The notes beneath the pieces are model-generated. The model searched no databases. It was not told where the DNA came from and worked only from the letters and a program-made list of their open reading frames with translations. Both the position numbers and the translations under genes were made by a program. Source: Atrichornis clamosus (lineage: Eukaryota; Chordata; Aves; Passeriformes; Menuridae). From it: a DNA stretch of 64,000 bases. The stretch covers positions 1 through 64,000 of the forward strand of contig WBMZ01008695.1 in assembly GCA_013400975.1 (NCBI GenBank), read 5' to 3'. How positions within the stretch are numbered: the first letter of the stretch is position 1; every line of letters begins with the position of its first letter. Of this stretch, positions 12,132 to 24,704 are shown piece after piece.

Positions 12132-13699
12132 TCCTCTCACATCACCCCACTCTGGTGAACGTTAAAACTGCGCCACCAGTATTGTTTTGATTTTCTTCTT
12201 AAGTCTGTTATCATGGAGGTGTTACCACTACTTTTAATTGGCCCAGCCTTGGCCAGCGGCACGTCCATCTTTGCAGCCAGCTACGGGTCATCTCTGCTGG
12301 ACATGGTGGAAGCTTCCAGCAGCTTCTCACAGAAGCCACCCCTGTAGTCCCCCTGCTACCAACAACCAGGCTGTGCAGACCCAGTACTCACAGATGCTGT
12401 GGGATTGCTTATTGTTTAGTTTTTGTTTTGAAGTCAAACTGAATCAGGAGAAAAATTCTCATGAAAACACTAACCAGAAAGAATATTTTCATATCTGCAA
12501 ATTGCTTTTTTTCCCCCCTTCACAATCACGTCTCCCCTTCCAAAAGTGAAGATTTACTTTTTTGAACAATGATGTGTGGTGTTCATCTGTGCAGTACACC
12601 TTTTCTTTTCTGCTACCTTGCTGTTCTGTGCAAGATTTACAGTGCCTATATCTGTTCAGCACATTGAGAAGAAAATACACCCCTCTGAGCTCCTTTGGCT
12701 TACTGGCTTTTAGAGGTGGTTCCCACCATGGTAACCACATATGGCTGTGGAATCGGGATCATGGCAGACTTGCAGCACAGACATCTAATGACTTGCTGTG
12801 CCTGGTATAAATTGCTCAAACAGCATCCTTCCAGGTTTTCCTCTCAAGGGAGCAAATGCTTTAAAGAATGACCTTCGTCTGCCCCAGCACGTCAACCTGG
12901 AAAGTTTCTATTTGCTATTGAATTCTTGACAAGTAATAGGCAGTACTTAAACCTACTTAGGACATAAAATGTGAGACATGCTGCTTTTTTCTTTTAAACA
13001 GCATTGTTTTCTTTAATATTACATGAAAAGCACATTGCTTGCCTTTCACATTTTTCTTTGCTTTTTTTTCCCCGCTTCTGCCAAGGCATCCAAAAAAGCA
13101 TTTTGTTTTTAAATGTCTTCTGAAACTAGAAGACCTAAAATATCTGTTCAACACCATTGTTCTCAACCTTCCTATCCTTGAACTACACATTATTAAAGTG
13201 TTCATTCTCTCAGAATTGGAAGGACTAATAGTACCCTCTATGCTTTCAATAAATGACAATACTAAAAATATTCATTATCTTGCAGTTCTTTTTCTGAAAC
13301 ATCAAATCCATGAGTGTTTTGCTCTAACAGAACACGAGTTCATTTTAAGTCATCATTAAGCAAGCAGATAGCAATTGCAACATTGTCTTTGTGATCAGTT
13401 GTTCTGATATTGGTTCTGAACTGAGTCTTGCTACTTATACTCGGTGGAAATCTCAGAAGTTCATTCATAATCATGTTTTTTAGTGCAAATAAGAAATTAT
13501 TTTTAAGATTCAGGGGACAAAATATTACCAGAAACCAGAAAGAACCCATATTGGTTGTTCTCCCTTTTTAAACTGAGAAAGATAATGTGCAATTATGGTT
13601 AATTACATGTAGTCCTTAGTAATCCTCCACAGAAAGTGCAAACTGCCAGGCTGCAGCATTCTTTTCAGGACTTGAGTTTCTTATATGTGAATCTGAGGG

Positions 13700-13720
13700 G
13701 GTGTGTGTGTGTGTGTGTGT
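13700..13720. repeat. (GT)10 microsatellite
   Basis: Ten perfect GT units followed by a short AT run. Likely length-polymorphic. Confidence 0.95.
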
Positions 13721-16051
13721 ATATGTTTGAGGGGCATGGCTTGTGGATTTTCTCGTGGCTTTTAGTATGTTCAATTCAGTGCTGACTATTCAACAGTCTT
13801 CTTATGGCTTAAAATTGAGAGTAGGTTAGGAAAGTAGTGGAAAAAAACAGACCCTCGTAAAGCTGAAAAAGATAATTAAAAGAACCCAAACTTATTTTTG
13901 CCTTTCTTTAGAAAGAGTAATACTTGTGAGGTTTAAAAGTGTTATCTTTGGAGATTTTCTTACTTGGGTAAATGATTAGTAGAAAAAAAATCATTTGTGG
14001 ACTTTTCCCAAAAATATTTGTTGTTTATCCTACTAGGGCATTGAAGAAAATTCTTTTATTCTCAAAAGAACTGGGTGACCTATATTTTTGTATAACTGAG
14101 ATGTGTTGGGATTTGGGATCCTTGTTTTGGTAAACCAAAAAACCCACCACACAAAACACAAGCAAAAGTGATGTGGATTAATATACAGTGTTGTAAAGGA
14201 TGCTTCTGGCATGTTTACTTCTTGGCTAGGGATTAAGTCGACTGTGCAGAAACTCACTGTGTTTTAGGTCAATCTGTGAAAATGTCTAGTGTAGAACTGA
14301 AAGTTTCTATTCACACCATTTACTCCAAATATTGTAGTTTGAATGAGATTGTTGCTGAAGTGGCTAAATGTTTTGGTAAAAGCATCTAACAAGTAGAAGA
14401 TACAATTTAATGCTTTGCACTTGGTTGAGTATCATTATTTCAGGTTGTTGTTTCCATATAGAAAGTAAACGGCGGTGCAGTTTACTTGGAACACACCCAC
14501 CTGCCAAGCTCACTTTGCTTAAAAGCATGTGTATTTTGTCTGTAAATGCTTTAGGATTTTTTGTTTGGATTTTTTCTTTGCATTACTTTTTTTTCATTAT
14601 CCAGAGAAGGGTTAGTATTAATTAACACACATGCAATCCGACCATTTATCGTGTTCATTGCGAGGGTCTAAGGCTGATCTTTTTACACTCAGTAAATATT
14701 AAAAAAAAATTATCTATATGGGAGGTTAGAAAGACTCTTGAAGTTTAATTTGTCTATTTACCACCGTTATTCCCTGAAGCTTGTATTTTATGTACACACC
14801 TTTCCAGAGCACGCTCTACTGCTAATCACACTTAACCCAAACCCCTCTCTTCTTTCTCATTCCCATCTCTCACACTCTTGAAGAGGAAAAAGAAAATACT
14901 CAGATTTCAAATTTCTTTGAATTTTTAGTGAACTTTCTTTTTGACAGCAGAGGTCACTTCAGTTAATGAGATGATGGAGGACTTTGAGGGAATGATAGAA
15001 CATTTTGCCAGTACAGGATCTAGAATTTTGAAGAAATGCAACATCTTCCCCAGCCCACAGCCACAGTAACAATTCCAGCTGGAATGGTACGTTTTCCCAG
15101 CCATGGAGCATGTGAGTGTAGGTGGTACCACTGTTGGTGCTGTGTTCCTGTGGAACCCTCACTGCAGTGCTATGACACCTGACATATTCTTTCCTGCACG
15201 AGGAATATCAGTAGCAATGTATGGCTTCACTTGAATGAAAGCAAGTCTCGCGGCTGTACGTTTTTCCCTGTGTGTCAGATGTATTGTCCCAGATAAGCAA
15301 AACTGCCATGCCGGCATTCAGGGGGAATGTGAGGGTGTATAAAACAGGGAGGACCCATGCCACTGAGGGCACTGAACTTCAGATTAGGCTTGGAATTGAA
15401 ATTTTGCTGGGCAATCACTATGGAGTATGTTGAATTACAGTCTTTCACTTTTGTTTACCTGCTTGGGATTTATGGTCTGTTCCATATGGGTGGCTTGCAA
15501 GCTGTTTTCAAACTACATGTTAGAATGGCTTAGTCTGCAGTGGTCTTAATGATTTATTTTCTCACTAGGATCCTGGTCCATTAAAAAATAGCAATTCTGT
15601 TTAAAAATAGCAGTTCTTTGTCCAACAGTAAACAGAAAAATGACTTTATTTTGGCTACTGGTACTAGCTGGGAGTCCAGTAACACATGTGAGATAAAGAT
15701 GTCTTAATGCTAACATTGTCCCTTCTTAATGGGAAGAAGTAGTTCTGGATAGTAGCACCACGAGGCAAGAGAGATGTCTGTCCACCTGGTCTTTGCTCAT
15801 GGAGCTATGTCTGCAGCTACTCTACTGTTCATGGTCTTTAGGAAACAATCCTAAGCAATACCATGCTTTTGGATGTTCGTGAGAGGAGTCTTCACAGGCA
15901 GTTTAATTATACTCCACATATCAGAGGAGGTAAGAATCTCATGATGCATGATGTCAGCAGGAGTCTGTAGACCAAATAGCATTAGTGGATTTTGACTTTT
16001 GTCTGTGGCCAGCAGGTGCTAATCCACTGAAGCCTCACTCAAGGCTGTGGA

Positions 16052-16113
16052 AGATTTCTACACATTTATACAGCAAAGCATAGAGATTTCTGTACATTTA
16101 TACAGCACAGCAT
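16052..16113. repeat. Short tandem duplication, two copies of about 30 bp
   Basis: AGATTTCTACACATTTATAC at 16052 recurs as AGATTTCTGTACATTTATAC at 16084, each followed by AGCANAGCAT. Period is 32 bases with three visible differences, so it is an old local duplication. Confidence 0.85.
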
Positions 16114-17008
16114 CATCAAACTAGAAGAATTATTGAGAAGTGGTAACTATTATGGAGTTTTGCAGAGCAAGTTAATGACATTTCCTTGTGGATCATGGAG
16201 TACCTGATCTCTGCCATAACTTCAGTTTAACCATTTCCGCTCATTGAATTTTTTCCCTCTTCATGCACAGCAGTCTCATCTGTTTTGTGGCAGGCCAGTA
16301 GTACACACACACAGACACTCTCTGCATGGCCACCTTTTGCCCTCCTCAGTCTTAGTGAGGGGCCCGTCTGCCCAGCTCCAGCATGTAGCAGAGAGGAGCA
16401 TCTGGCCCTTTGTGATTGGAAACTTGCTGGGTAACTGATTCCTTATGCAGAATTAAGGATGCTGAAATAGACCCTGATGACAGCAAGGCTTTCATGAGAG
16501 GGTTCAAGAAGTTGACATTGATGCCTTAGAACAGTTGAAAAGAAATAATGACGTGGAAGTGAACTAATATAAATAATTTAATAGGAAATCTCTGTGCAGT
16601 CTCAAATATAGTCATCTTTTGTTCTGAAATATGTCAGTGTCTGGCTATTTTGCTAGTGTTATGGAGCTAACATAAAGATCTAGAAAAGTTGTAAAATATT
16701 GTCACAAGCAGAATAGCAGAGTCAGCATTTCAAAAGAGGAGCAGTTTTTCAAAGAACTAATTATGCAAAGAAAGATCAGGAGAGGGACAGAGCATTTTAT
16801 CTGTAAAAATCTCAGCATTTGACCATTACCCTGTATGTGAACTTAACAGTTTAGAAGTTGACACTTTTACAGCATACTGGGCAAAAGTAATGGAAATTAA
16901 GTTTCCCAGTGATGGAAAAAAAAATTTGAACAATGCTAGCCCCTTATCCAAGTAACTCGAGAAATATCCCTCTAGTTACAGTTAACGCATTCCTCATTAG
17001 AACTGATG

Positions 17009-17035
17009 TTTTTATTTATTATTTATTTATTTATT
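17009..17035. repeat. (TTTA)n-like microsatellite
   Basis: Imperfect TTTA/TTAT units followed by a short A run. Confidence 0.85.
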
Positions 17036-17547
17036 AAAAAAGAAGTTGTGGCAGAAACTGGCCATTATTACTAGGCAATGAAATATGAATAATCTTCCAC
17101 ACTGTTCCATAAAACAGGTATAGTTGCTAACATCTTTTGCTGGAGTAGTCAGGGTTATTTGGAATATCAGTTTGAAAATAAAATGAAGTAAAATGGAAAT
17201 AAAATATAATCATGCACCACCTTTTTGTATGTTTTTTATACTAATGCATTTAAAATATTTTGTTAGGAGTTGCATTCTCTTTGCACTGAGCGTGCTTTTG
17301 TGTGTGCATAGCTGTGAGGTTTGTGTGAACAGACTTTCTGTCCTTTAGTTTTTGAAGCCTTTTGGCTTAGGTTTATGTGACTTAACGATGTTTTAATAAA
17401 AGATTAGAATATCATATGAAGTTGTCTTCAGCAGTATGAATATTGGAACAACATACAGTTTCTTTGGTAGACTTCACCTGTAACAGTTTTCTGGATTTGA
17501 GACAGCGTTTGTATATACTAAGCTGGGAGGCAGTAGACCTAATCTTA

Positions 17548-17625
17548 TATGGGCTTTTTTGGGAGGTTTTTTGGGGGTTGTGTTTTTATTTTGGTTTTTT
17601 GTTTGTGGGTTTTTTTTCCCCCAGG
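17548..17625 (+). repeat. G/T-rich low-complexity tract
   Basis: T runs of 4-8 alternate with G runs up to five on the plus strand and end in a C run and CAG. Same character as the tracts at 4161, 7493 and 39133. Confidence 0.75.
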
Positions 17626-20600
17626 AGTCCTCTTCTGCTGATTGCAGTCTAATTTCCATTGTATTCACTCTGTTATAGAAATACTTAATGTCAGGAAGGA
17701 GATATTTACTGGAATACACAAGTCCAGAATTCATCATGATTCAGTGTGAAATCCGCTCACCCTTTGCTCCCCACCCCCTCTTGAATTGGAATGAAATGTG
17801 CCTTAAACTGAAGTGAAATACATCACATGCAGCAACAGTGGGCCCTTGCTTCGCCTCTATTCCTGGTGTGAAATCGATACACTATCTTTCCTCCTGACCT
17901 GTTCTGTGACCTCCATTGCAGCTTTCATGCTGAACAGCAATTGCTTTGAACAGTCTGGGTCTGCCACAGCTCACAAATGATTCTCAGCTTCTGTCTAAAA
18001 CTGGTGCTGATAACAAAGGCTTGATTTTAAATAATGCACTTGTAGTCATCTTCTAATTATGAATTACATGAAAGTGCATGGTCTTCTATTCTTAAACTCT
18101 TTCACTAGCATGTACAGTATGTTTGCAGCCAGAATAACTCCTCCCTGAGAAGACACAGGAGTTCTGTTCCTAACTGTATATGATAAAGTTTATGTTGTTA
18201 TTGAAGAGGAGAAATGTGGCAAATACTTCTGTATTTTTAGGTGGAAACAAATTTTCCTTTGACTTTACCACTGACTAATATGGCACTTTTTTTTTAACTA
18301 ACATTTGAATTTTCAAAGCTAAAAACATATTGTCCAATGCTTACATTTAAAGGAAGGAGATAGTTTCTTGAAACAAGATGTTTTAAAGCTGTTGCAAAAC
18401 CACACAAAACCCAATCCTTTGCTTAAAAATAAAAAAAATCAAAACAGAAGGAAAATGCATTCTCTATTTCTGATTGCAAACTAAGAGTGGTTCAGGAAAT
18501 ATTAGCATTTTGAAGATTTCTTTATTTATTTTTGAGTGTGATTTACTAGAGGATTGCTGAAAGCAAAGACGAATTGAAGACATAATGGGCATTTATGCTT
18601 GCACCAAGAAATCTATTGTGCTATTAGCTAGATTACTTTAATAGCCTTTATGGGCTTTGAAATCAAGAAACTGCATGAACTGATGGATAATCATTCATTT
18701 TTCCAAAATTTTGTGGTAGGGAATAGGATATCTATGGATTTCTATTATGAAATTAATGTCTCTTAATGGAGCAGTCCTCTGCCATTCTTTTCCTCAAAAC
18801 AAAAATGTGACTGTAGCAATTTTGCCGTCATGATTGATATAAAAAACAACTTTCAATGTAATACAGTTTATGAAGCACGGCTAAACCCTGTAATGGTAAA
18901 TGGACTGTCTGGAATTCACTTATTTATGAAACTGTTTACAGTGAAATTAGTAAAAGAGAATATATGTATATATCTCTATATATGTATTAACAATACTTAG
19001 CTATATAAATAATCTAATCCTTTTATTACTCCTTCACATATTCATTTTGGCTGTTACCAGCTTAGATTTCTTATATTGTCAGCATCTGAGGAGAGAGAGG
19101 TGTGTAATAATGGTGTCTGTGTAATAGAAAGAACCATAAGAGTGGTGTAAAACTCACGACGTTTCTAAAACATAATCACATCATTGTAATATAGACGCTC
19201 AAGACGTACTTATTGATGCAGTATCACTGTTCAGTAGTAGTATGAAAAAAACCCTCAAAACCTCAAGCAAAAAACAACCACCAAATAGAAAAAACTGAAC
19301 TGCTCTAAGAATTCTCTTAAAGCATGCCTAAATGGCCTCGTAAGAATCAGATAAGTGGGAATCAAAAATAAAATAAACAGGTGGTGCTTCTGAGAAGCTT
19401 TTTCATTCTTTTCCCCTTCTAAGGAAGTTGAAACACTTTGTAAAAAATAAAAACCCCCTTGTACTGGTTTTTTCTCTGAGGTTTTCAGTGCCACCAGCTG
19501 TTTTCTCTCCATTAATACATTTAGATTGCCTTATGTTTTCACTCATTGTTCACGAATAGGTGTATCTCAAAAAAGATGCCTTGCAGAATAGGTCCAAGTC
19601 AGCAATAGGCAGTGAGGAGTTTGTATATTTGAGTACAAGTTCCTTAGACTATTTTATAGCATCAACATCATCCTTTTTGGCTGCTCTATGACATCTGTGG
19701 TTTCCTCTACAACTTCAGATTTATTTTCATTAATTTTAGACTGATCTGTTGTTTGTTTTTAAAAGTAATTTAAAACTTGTGTTGTGTTCTAAATGTGGAT
19801 GAAATGACATAAAGTAATACATACATATCAACCCAATATTGAAGAATAGGTCTGTGTGCAATAGTGTAGTTTCAAGGAATAATAACCCCATTCTTTTATC
19901 TGCAAACAAACACAAGCTGATATGGTTCCTTAGAGTGTTGCATAAAATAACATTTACATACTCATGATGAAAATTGCACTTGCAAGACAAGAGAAAGAAT
20001 TTTTGTTACTTATGAGTCAGTTCCTGTTCAGATGTGTATATGTGAATGGTGTGTGTGCGCACATTTCTGCACATGTAGTGCTACAGGCAAAAGTTTAGCA
20101 TCTGCAAAAACTTAGTCTCCAAGTAAGCAAAGAAAAAATAAGTAGTTCGTATTTCCATGTTACTTCTGATATTTCTTTGTAAAAACAGTTTTAGTTGAAT
20201 ATAATCCTTTCTGCAAGAGTGCATTTTGTGAGGAACTGCTGCAGAGTGGTTCAAGAAGTGTTTTTGTCACTCAGAAGTTCAAGATCATTAACAGGGTCTC
20301 CTGTTCACAGGAATAATCAGTTTTAATAATGAGAGACTTATAAGGCTATATAGTGCTGAAAATAATTTTGAAGTCACACAATAGTATGCTAACATGAAAA
20401 TAAAATGGAGAGTACTTCTCACTTTTCCTTTGATGGAATACTCCCAAACAGCATTTTCAAAACATTTTATTAAAGCTAAATTCCCCTAGCCAGAAGTTTT
20501 TGTTTTGGTTTTTAATTATTATTGTGAATATGAGCAAGTAATACAGGGTATGTTCCCTCCAATGAATTGCTGTGCAACGAGACTTGATGCTAGTTCTACC

Positions 20601-21989
20601 TTTCCCAAAATCTGATATCAAGCAATTTATCTTCTAAATAATACTCCTGAGTACTAAGCCTGAGATGTTTTGGCTCCAGCCCAAGTCAAACTTCAGGAAG
20701 CTTATTCTCAGGAGCATATTCCCTATCTCTGTAAATTTAATTGTTATAATGAATAGAATACACGTCAAGATATTACTTATGAGTTTTACCTGTTTACTTT
20801 TTGTTCCTGAAACAGAAATATCAAAATGACAGCATGAAAAAGATTTGGAGTAAAATTATTAATTTATTTTTAAAAAAAACAGGGAAAAAAAGTTCTGAGA
20901 GAGAAACCTATTAAACTGGACTATCCTCTTATCTAAGGGGGTTGCAAACCTTTATTACTTGTGTACAGCAGGAAAAATGTTTGCCCCTGTGTTCTGCAGA
21001 GCCGTGCATAAGAGCTTTATGCATCATACTGCCCTGGGAGATCCTGTCAGCATAAATGGATGAGTATTAACTACATGAATCCACCAGCGAAAGTACTGTA
21101 TATAATGGGACACTGAAGACATGGACTTTAAACCTGTGGAAGAAGTTTTATCACACCAGCAGTTTGGGTTTTCTTCTCCTCATTCACATGTCAGGGACTG
21201 CAACCTACAGCTGTATTCAGACCACCTAGATTATGGACTGAGGATTGTATGTAGTTCTGTGGGTCTAGTTCTGCTACTAATTCTATTCTGTCAAAACAAT
21301 GGCACAATGAGGGTTCAAATATTTAAAAAAACCCCTTCACAGTATCAATATGAGTAAAAATAACTAAAGAGGATTTTACAATAAAATATTAATAATGTAT
21401 TTGAAAGTAAAAAAAATTTACTAAAAAGTATATTGGAGAAATAAGAATGACTCCTATGCTTAAAAACAGTGCTTTTCTAATCTATTAGAAAATTGTTATA
21501 AAATATCCATCATGATGAGGAAAAGGTGGTGTGATATTTTCTGACTGTTAAAAGTTTCTGAAAATGCCCCCATTAATTTTTTTTGAGGAAAATTTAATGC
21601 AGTTATAAGTATTTAAAAAAGAAAATAAGATACAGAGAAGCTCACTTCTGCTTACATTTGTAGCTATTAGAAGAAATTGTGAGGGACTTCTGAGGCATCT
21701 CACTGAGCCAACAGGCAGCATAATGACAAATGATTCATTGCTGACAGATGAAACATAGTGCGCATTGGAAAAAACAATTTGAACTACTCATACACATTGC
21801 TGGGCTCTAAATTAACTATAACCTAGAGGAAATATGCCTGAATGTTACCGAGGATTGCTCAGTGAAAATCTTTGCTTTAGTGTGCAACACTAAACGTAAA
21901 AGCAAACAAAATGTTTAGCAATGTTGAGGGATGGGGTAGAAAATTGTATTGAAAATACATCTAATGATACTGTAGTGTGAGCATTATAA

Positions 21990-22150
21990 CAAATATATTG
22001 TGGTATATAGATCAATGGTACAACATCACTTGAATAATGTGTTCACTTCTGATCACTGAGAGAAAGATATAGCAAGAATAGAATCAGTCTGAAGCAGCAA
22101 AAATTACTTGTGTTTAATGTGAGGAGGCTGAAGAGGTTGGGTAAGTATCA
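21990..22150 (+). mobile_element. Ancient CR1/L3-like LINE fragment, plus strand
   Basis: Highly diverged, but the conserved reverse-transcriptase C-terminal order survives. TATAGATCAATGGTACAACA followed by a LNNVFTS-like stretch corresponds to the 'LYRSxVRPHLEYCVQFW' region. A later GAGGCTGAAGAGGTTGGG matches the 'LGLFSLEKRRL' region. The copy is full of substitutions and cannot code. It is much older than the CR1 at 23068, which shows the same region almost intact. Confidence 0.6.
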
Positions 22151-23067
22151 AGAGAAATAGGATGAGAAACACATGACAAAAAATAGCGATATATACTGAA
22201 TACTCCTATTTGCTATGCCTATAATAGGAGATGCAAGTGGCATAAAGTAAAATTGAAAGCTGAAAATTTAATACAAAAATGTATTCAAACTTCCTCCCTA
22301 CACTCTATGATTAATTACTGAATTTCAATGCACTCTACATTCTTTATATCAAAAATGCAGAAAGATTTGGAAAGGATTTGACACCTTCTGAAGTATTGAG
22401 AACATTCACCATTTCAGCAGGGGATGGACCAAGAGTTGGAAATTCGAGACCTCACTTCATTTCTCTCTGGTACTGATCTCCTCTTTGACCTTGGGCTTCA
22501 CCTCATAGTCTTTCTCAACTGCAGATGTTTTTAGTTGTAAAGGATCCAGGACACGACATAAAACTATTTAACTGCTTAACTTGAAAGTAGGTGATAAGCT
22601 TCCTTTTTAATTGATGTGAAGTAAGAATTAACTGTCTAAGTGTTTTGTGCATTGTCTCATTAGACAGAGGTCCCGGATGACCTCTACATAAATAGTACTA
22701 AATTTCAGAAAAAAAAAAATAGTGGTAGAACTATGTATGTTAGAGTAGATGTGAGCCAACTACTGTCTGAATGGACTTCTGAAACAATCTTAACCTCAGG
22801 GCAGATACTTTTTCAAAACTCTTTATACTTTATGTGCTTATAAAATGCAGCAAAACATCGGACCCAAGTCGCATAATCAAAATGGATAATTGCTGCAATC
22901 TGTGCTGCTTTATAATATCAGTGCATTGAACAGGGGGAAAAAAAAGAAAACAAAGACTGGATATACAGGTTAGTTTATGTAATAGTCCAATGCCCTAGAA
23001 ATGTTTTAAATCCTTCTAGCTAGATGAGAGTACCATCAATTTTACTATAAGTCTCCCCATGAACTTC
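22151..23067. other. AT-rich DNA between two CR1 elements, nothing recognised
   Basis: No reading frame above 60 codons and no repeat family seen. Short A runs only. Confidence 0.5.
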
Positions 23068-23278
23068 CTTAGGTTGGAAAAAACCTTTAAGATCAGGTGC
23101 AACTACTGGCCTAACACTGCCAAGTTCACCACTAACTCGTGTCACTAAGTGCCACATTTGCACATCTTTTAAATACCTCCAGGTCTGATGGCTCTACCAC
23201 TTCCTGGACAGCCTGTTTCAGTACTTGGACCACCTTTTAGGTGAAGAAATTTTTCCTAATAGTCAATCTAAACCTCTC

Positions 23279-24704
23279 CTAGTCCAACTTGAGGCTGTTT
23301 CCTCTTGTTCTGTTGCTTGTTGCTAGAGAGAAGAGACTGATCCCCAACTCAGTACAACCTCCTTTCAGGTACTTGTAGAGAGCAGTAAGGTCACTCCTGA
23401 GCCTCCTTTGCTCCAGGCTAAACAACCCCAGCTCTCTCAGCTGCTCCTCACAGGACCTGTGCTCCAGACCCGTCACCAGCTCCGTTGCCCTTCTCTGGAC
23501 AAGTTCCAGCACCTCAGTGTCTTTCCTGTACTGAGGGGCCCAGAACGGAACACAGGACTCGAGGTGTGGCCTCACCAGTACTGAGTACAGAGGGACAATC
23601 ACTGCCCTGGTCCTGCTGGCCACACTATCTCTGACACAAGCCAGAATGCCATTGCCCTTATTGGCCACCTGGACACACTGCTGGATCATGTCCAGGTGCT
23701 GCCAACCAGCACCCCCAGGTCCTTTTCTGCTCATCAGCTTTCCTGCCACTCTTTCCCCAGCCTGTCGCGGTGCCTGGGGTTGTTGTTACCCACATGCAGG
23801 ACCTGGCACCACCTACAATTGCCCTTGGCCCTTTGATCCAGCCTCTCCTGATCCCTCTGTAGAGCATTTCTGCCCTCCAGCTGATTGATACTCCTGCTTA
23901 AATTGATGTAATCTGCAAACTGACTAAAGGTATTAAACAGGACTGGGCCCAATACTGAGCCTTGGGGAATACCACTTGTGACCACTCACCAGCTGGATTT
24001 AACTCCATTCACCTCAACTTCATGGCTCTGGTCATCCAGCCAGTGTTTTGCTCAGGGAAGAGGGTGCCCATCTAAGCCATGAACAACCATTTTCTCTGGG
24101 GGAATGCTGTGGGAAATGGTGTCAAAGGCTTTACTGAAGTCTAGGTAGACTGCATCCACAGCCTTACCCGCTAAGTGGGATCACTCGGTCGTAGAAGGAG
24201 GTTAGTTTAGTCACGCAGGAGCTGCCTTCACAAACCCCTGCTGGCTAGATTGTCCTCTATGTGCCATGTGATGGCACTCAAGATGATCTGCTCTGTGGCA
24301 GACCTTCCCTGGCACTGAGGTTAGACTGACAGGCCTGTCATTCTCTGGATCCTCCTTCTAGCCCTTCTTGTAAGTGGGCACCACATTTGCCAACCTCCAG
24401 TCATCTGGCACCTCCCCAGTTAGCCAGGTCTGCTGCTAAGTACTGAAAGTTGTCTCAGTGAATACTTACACCAGATTTCTCGGTACCCTTGGGTGGATCC
24501 CATCTGCCCCCCTAGACTTTTGTACATCTAAGTTGTCTATCAGGTCACTGACCATTTCCCCTTAGATTATGGGAGATTTATTCTGCTCCTGGTCCGTGTC
24601 TTCCAGTTCTGGGAAGCTTCCAGGAAGCTGCATACTCAGAGCAACTGATCTTACTAATAAAGACTGAGGCAAAGGAGTCATTAAGTACCTCAGCAACTTC
24701 TGCT
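23279..24704 (-). pseudogene. CR1 reverse transcriptase (ORF2 C-terminal part), broken
   Basis: The best-preserved piece is a 156-codon minus-strand frame (23279-23749) with the CR1 C-terminal signature: [15 protein letters not shown], then [18 protein letters not shown], then [15 protein letters not shown]. Upstream in another frame (23734-23985) is [14 protein letters not shown], the reverse-transcriptase palm motif before the catalytic FADD. Here the expected FADDTKL reads FADY (23908-23919). The stretch that normally separates it from VLFN is shortened. Frames shift several times, so no enzyme can be made. Function in the family: reverse transcription of CR1 RNA at the nicked target. Confidence 0.88.

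Larger units (their letters stand above)
10717..12390 (-). mobile_element. Avian ERV LTR (outer copy), minus orientation, interrupted by a second LTR and a gap
   Basis: Plus-strand ends are TGTCATGGGTTGACCCTGG at the left and ...CCAGTACTCA at the right, giving TG...CA termini. Several blocks match a common bird LTR family: GAGATAAGGACCAGGAGAGATCAC near 11436 in two overlapping parts, the GCGCAGGGAGAGAGGGAATGG block near 11598, GTGGGGTCCCTCCCA near 11691, and the GAAGCTTCCAGCAGCTTCTC block near 12310. Orientation is minus because a polyadenylation signal AATAAA (11498-11503) reads on that strand near the left, 3' end. In this family the interior holds tandem GC-rich units of the 'GTGGGTCCCTCCCACGGG' kind; the assembly gap begins just where they would start. 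No internal retroviral genes are seen, so it is probably a solo LTR. Left flank AGTAC is not repeated exactly outside the right end. Confidence 0.75.
12391..21989. other. AT-rich single-copy DNA, no gene recognised
   Basis: About 9.6 kb with no identified gene. It holds microsatellites, a 32-bp tandem duplication (16052-16113), a G/T tract (17548-17625) and C/A-rich tracts near 14133-14170 and 18393-18455. An isolated TATAAAA lies at about 15337. A 42-codon ATG-initiated frame at 21121-21246 ends exactly at a GTATGT donor-like motif. None of these amounts to a supported gene. Confidence 0.5.

Noticed and set aside
11529..12190. Long frames (133-209 codons) across the gap
   Set aside because: They are produced by untranslated N and carry only LTR sequence at their edges.
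12383..12387. AGTAC near the right end of the outer LTR, matching AGTAC before its left end
   Set aside because: It looks like a target-site duplication, but taking it as such would cut off the last bases of the LTR and remove its terminal CA. Judged coincidental.
12957..13359. Overlapping frames of about 100 codons on both strands
   Set aside because: Each mirrors the other's open stretch in AT-rich DNA. Neither has family motifs or splice sites in agreement.
15330..15350. Isolated TATAAAA element
   Set aside because: No downstream coding sequence, LTR structure or CpG-rich context. A seven-base match is expected by chance many times in this composition.
23646..23888. Plus-strand and alternative minus-strand frames over the CR1 reverse transcriptase
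   Set aside because: They are shadows of the CR1 coding frame on the minus strand.
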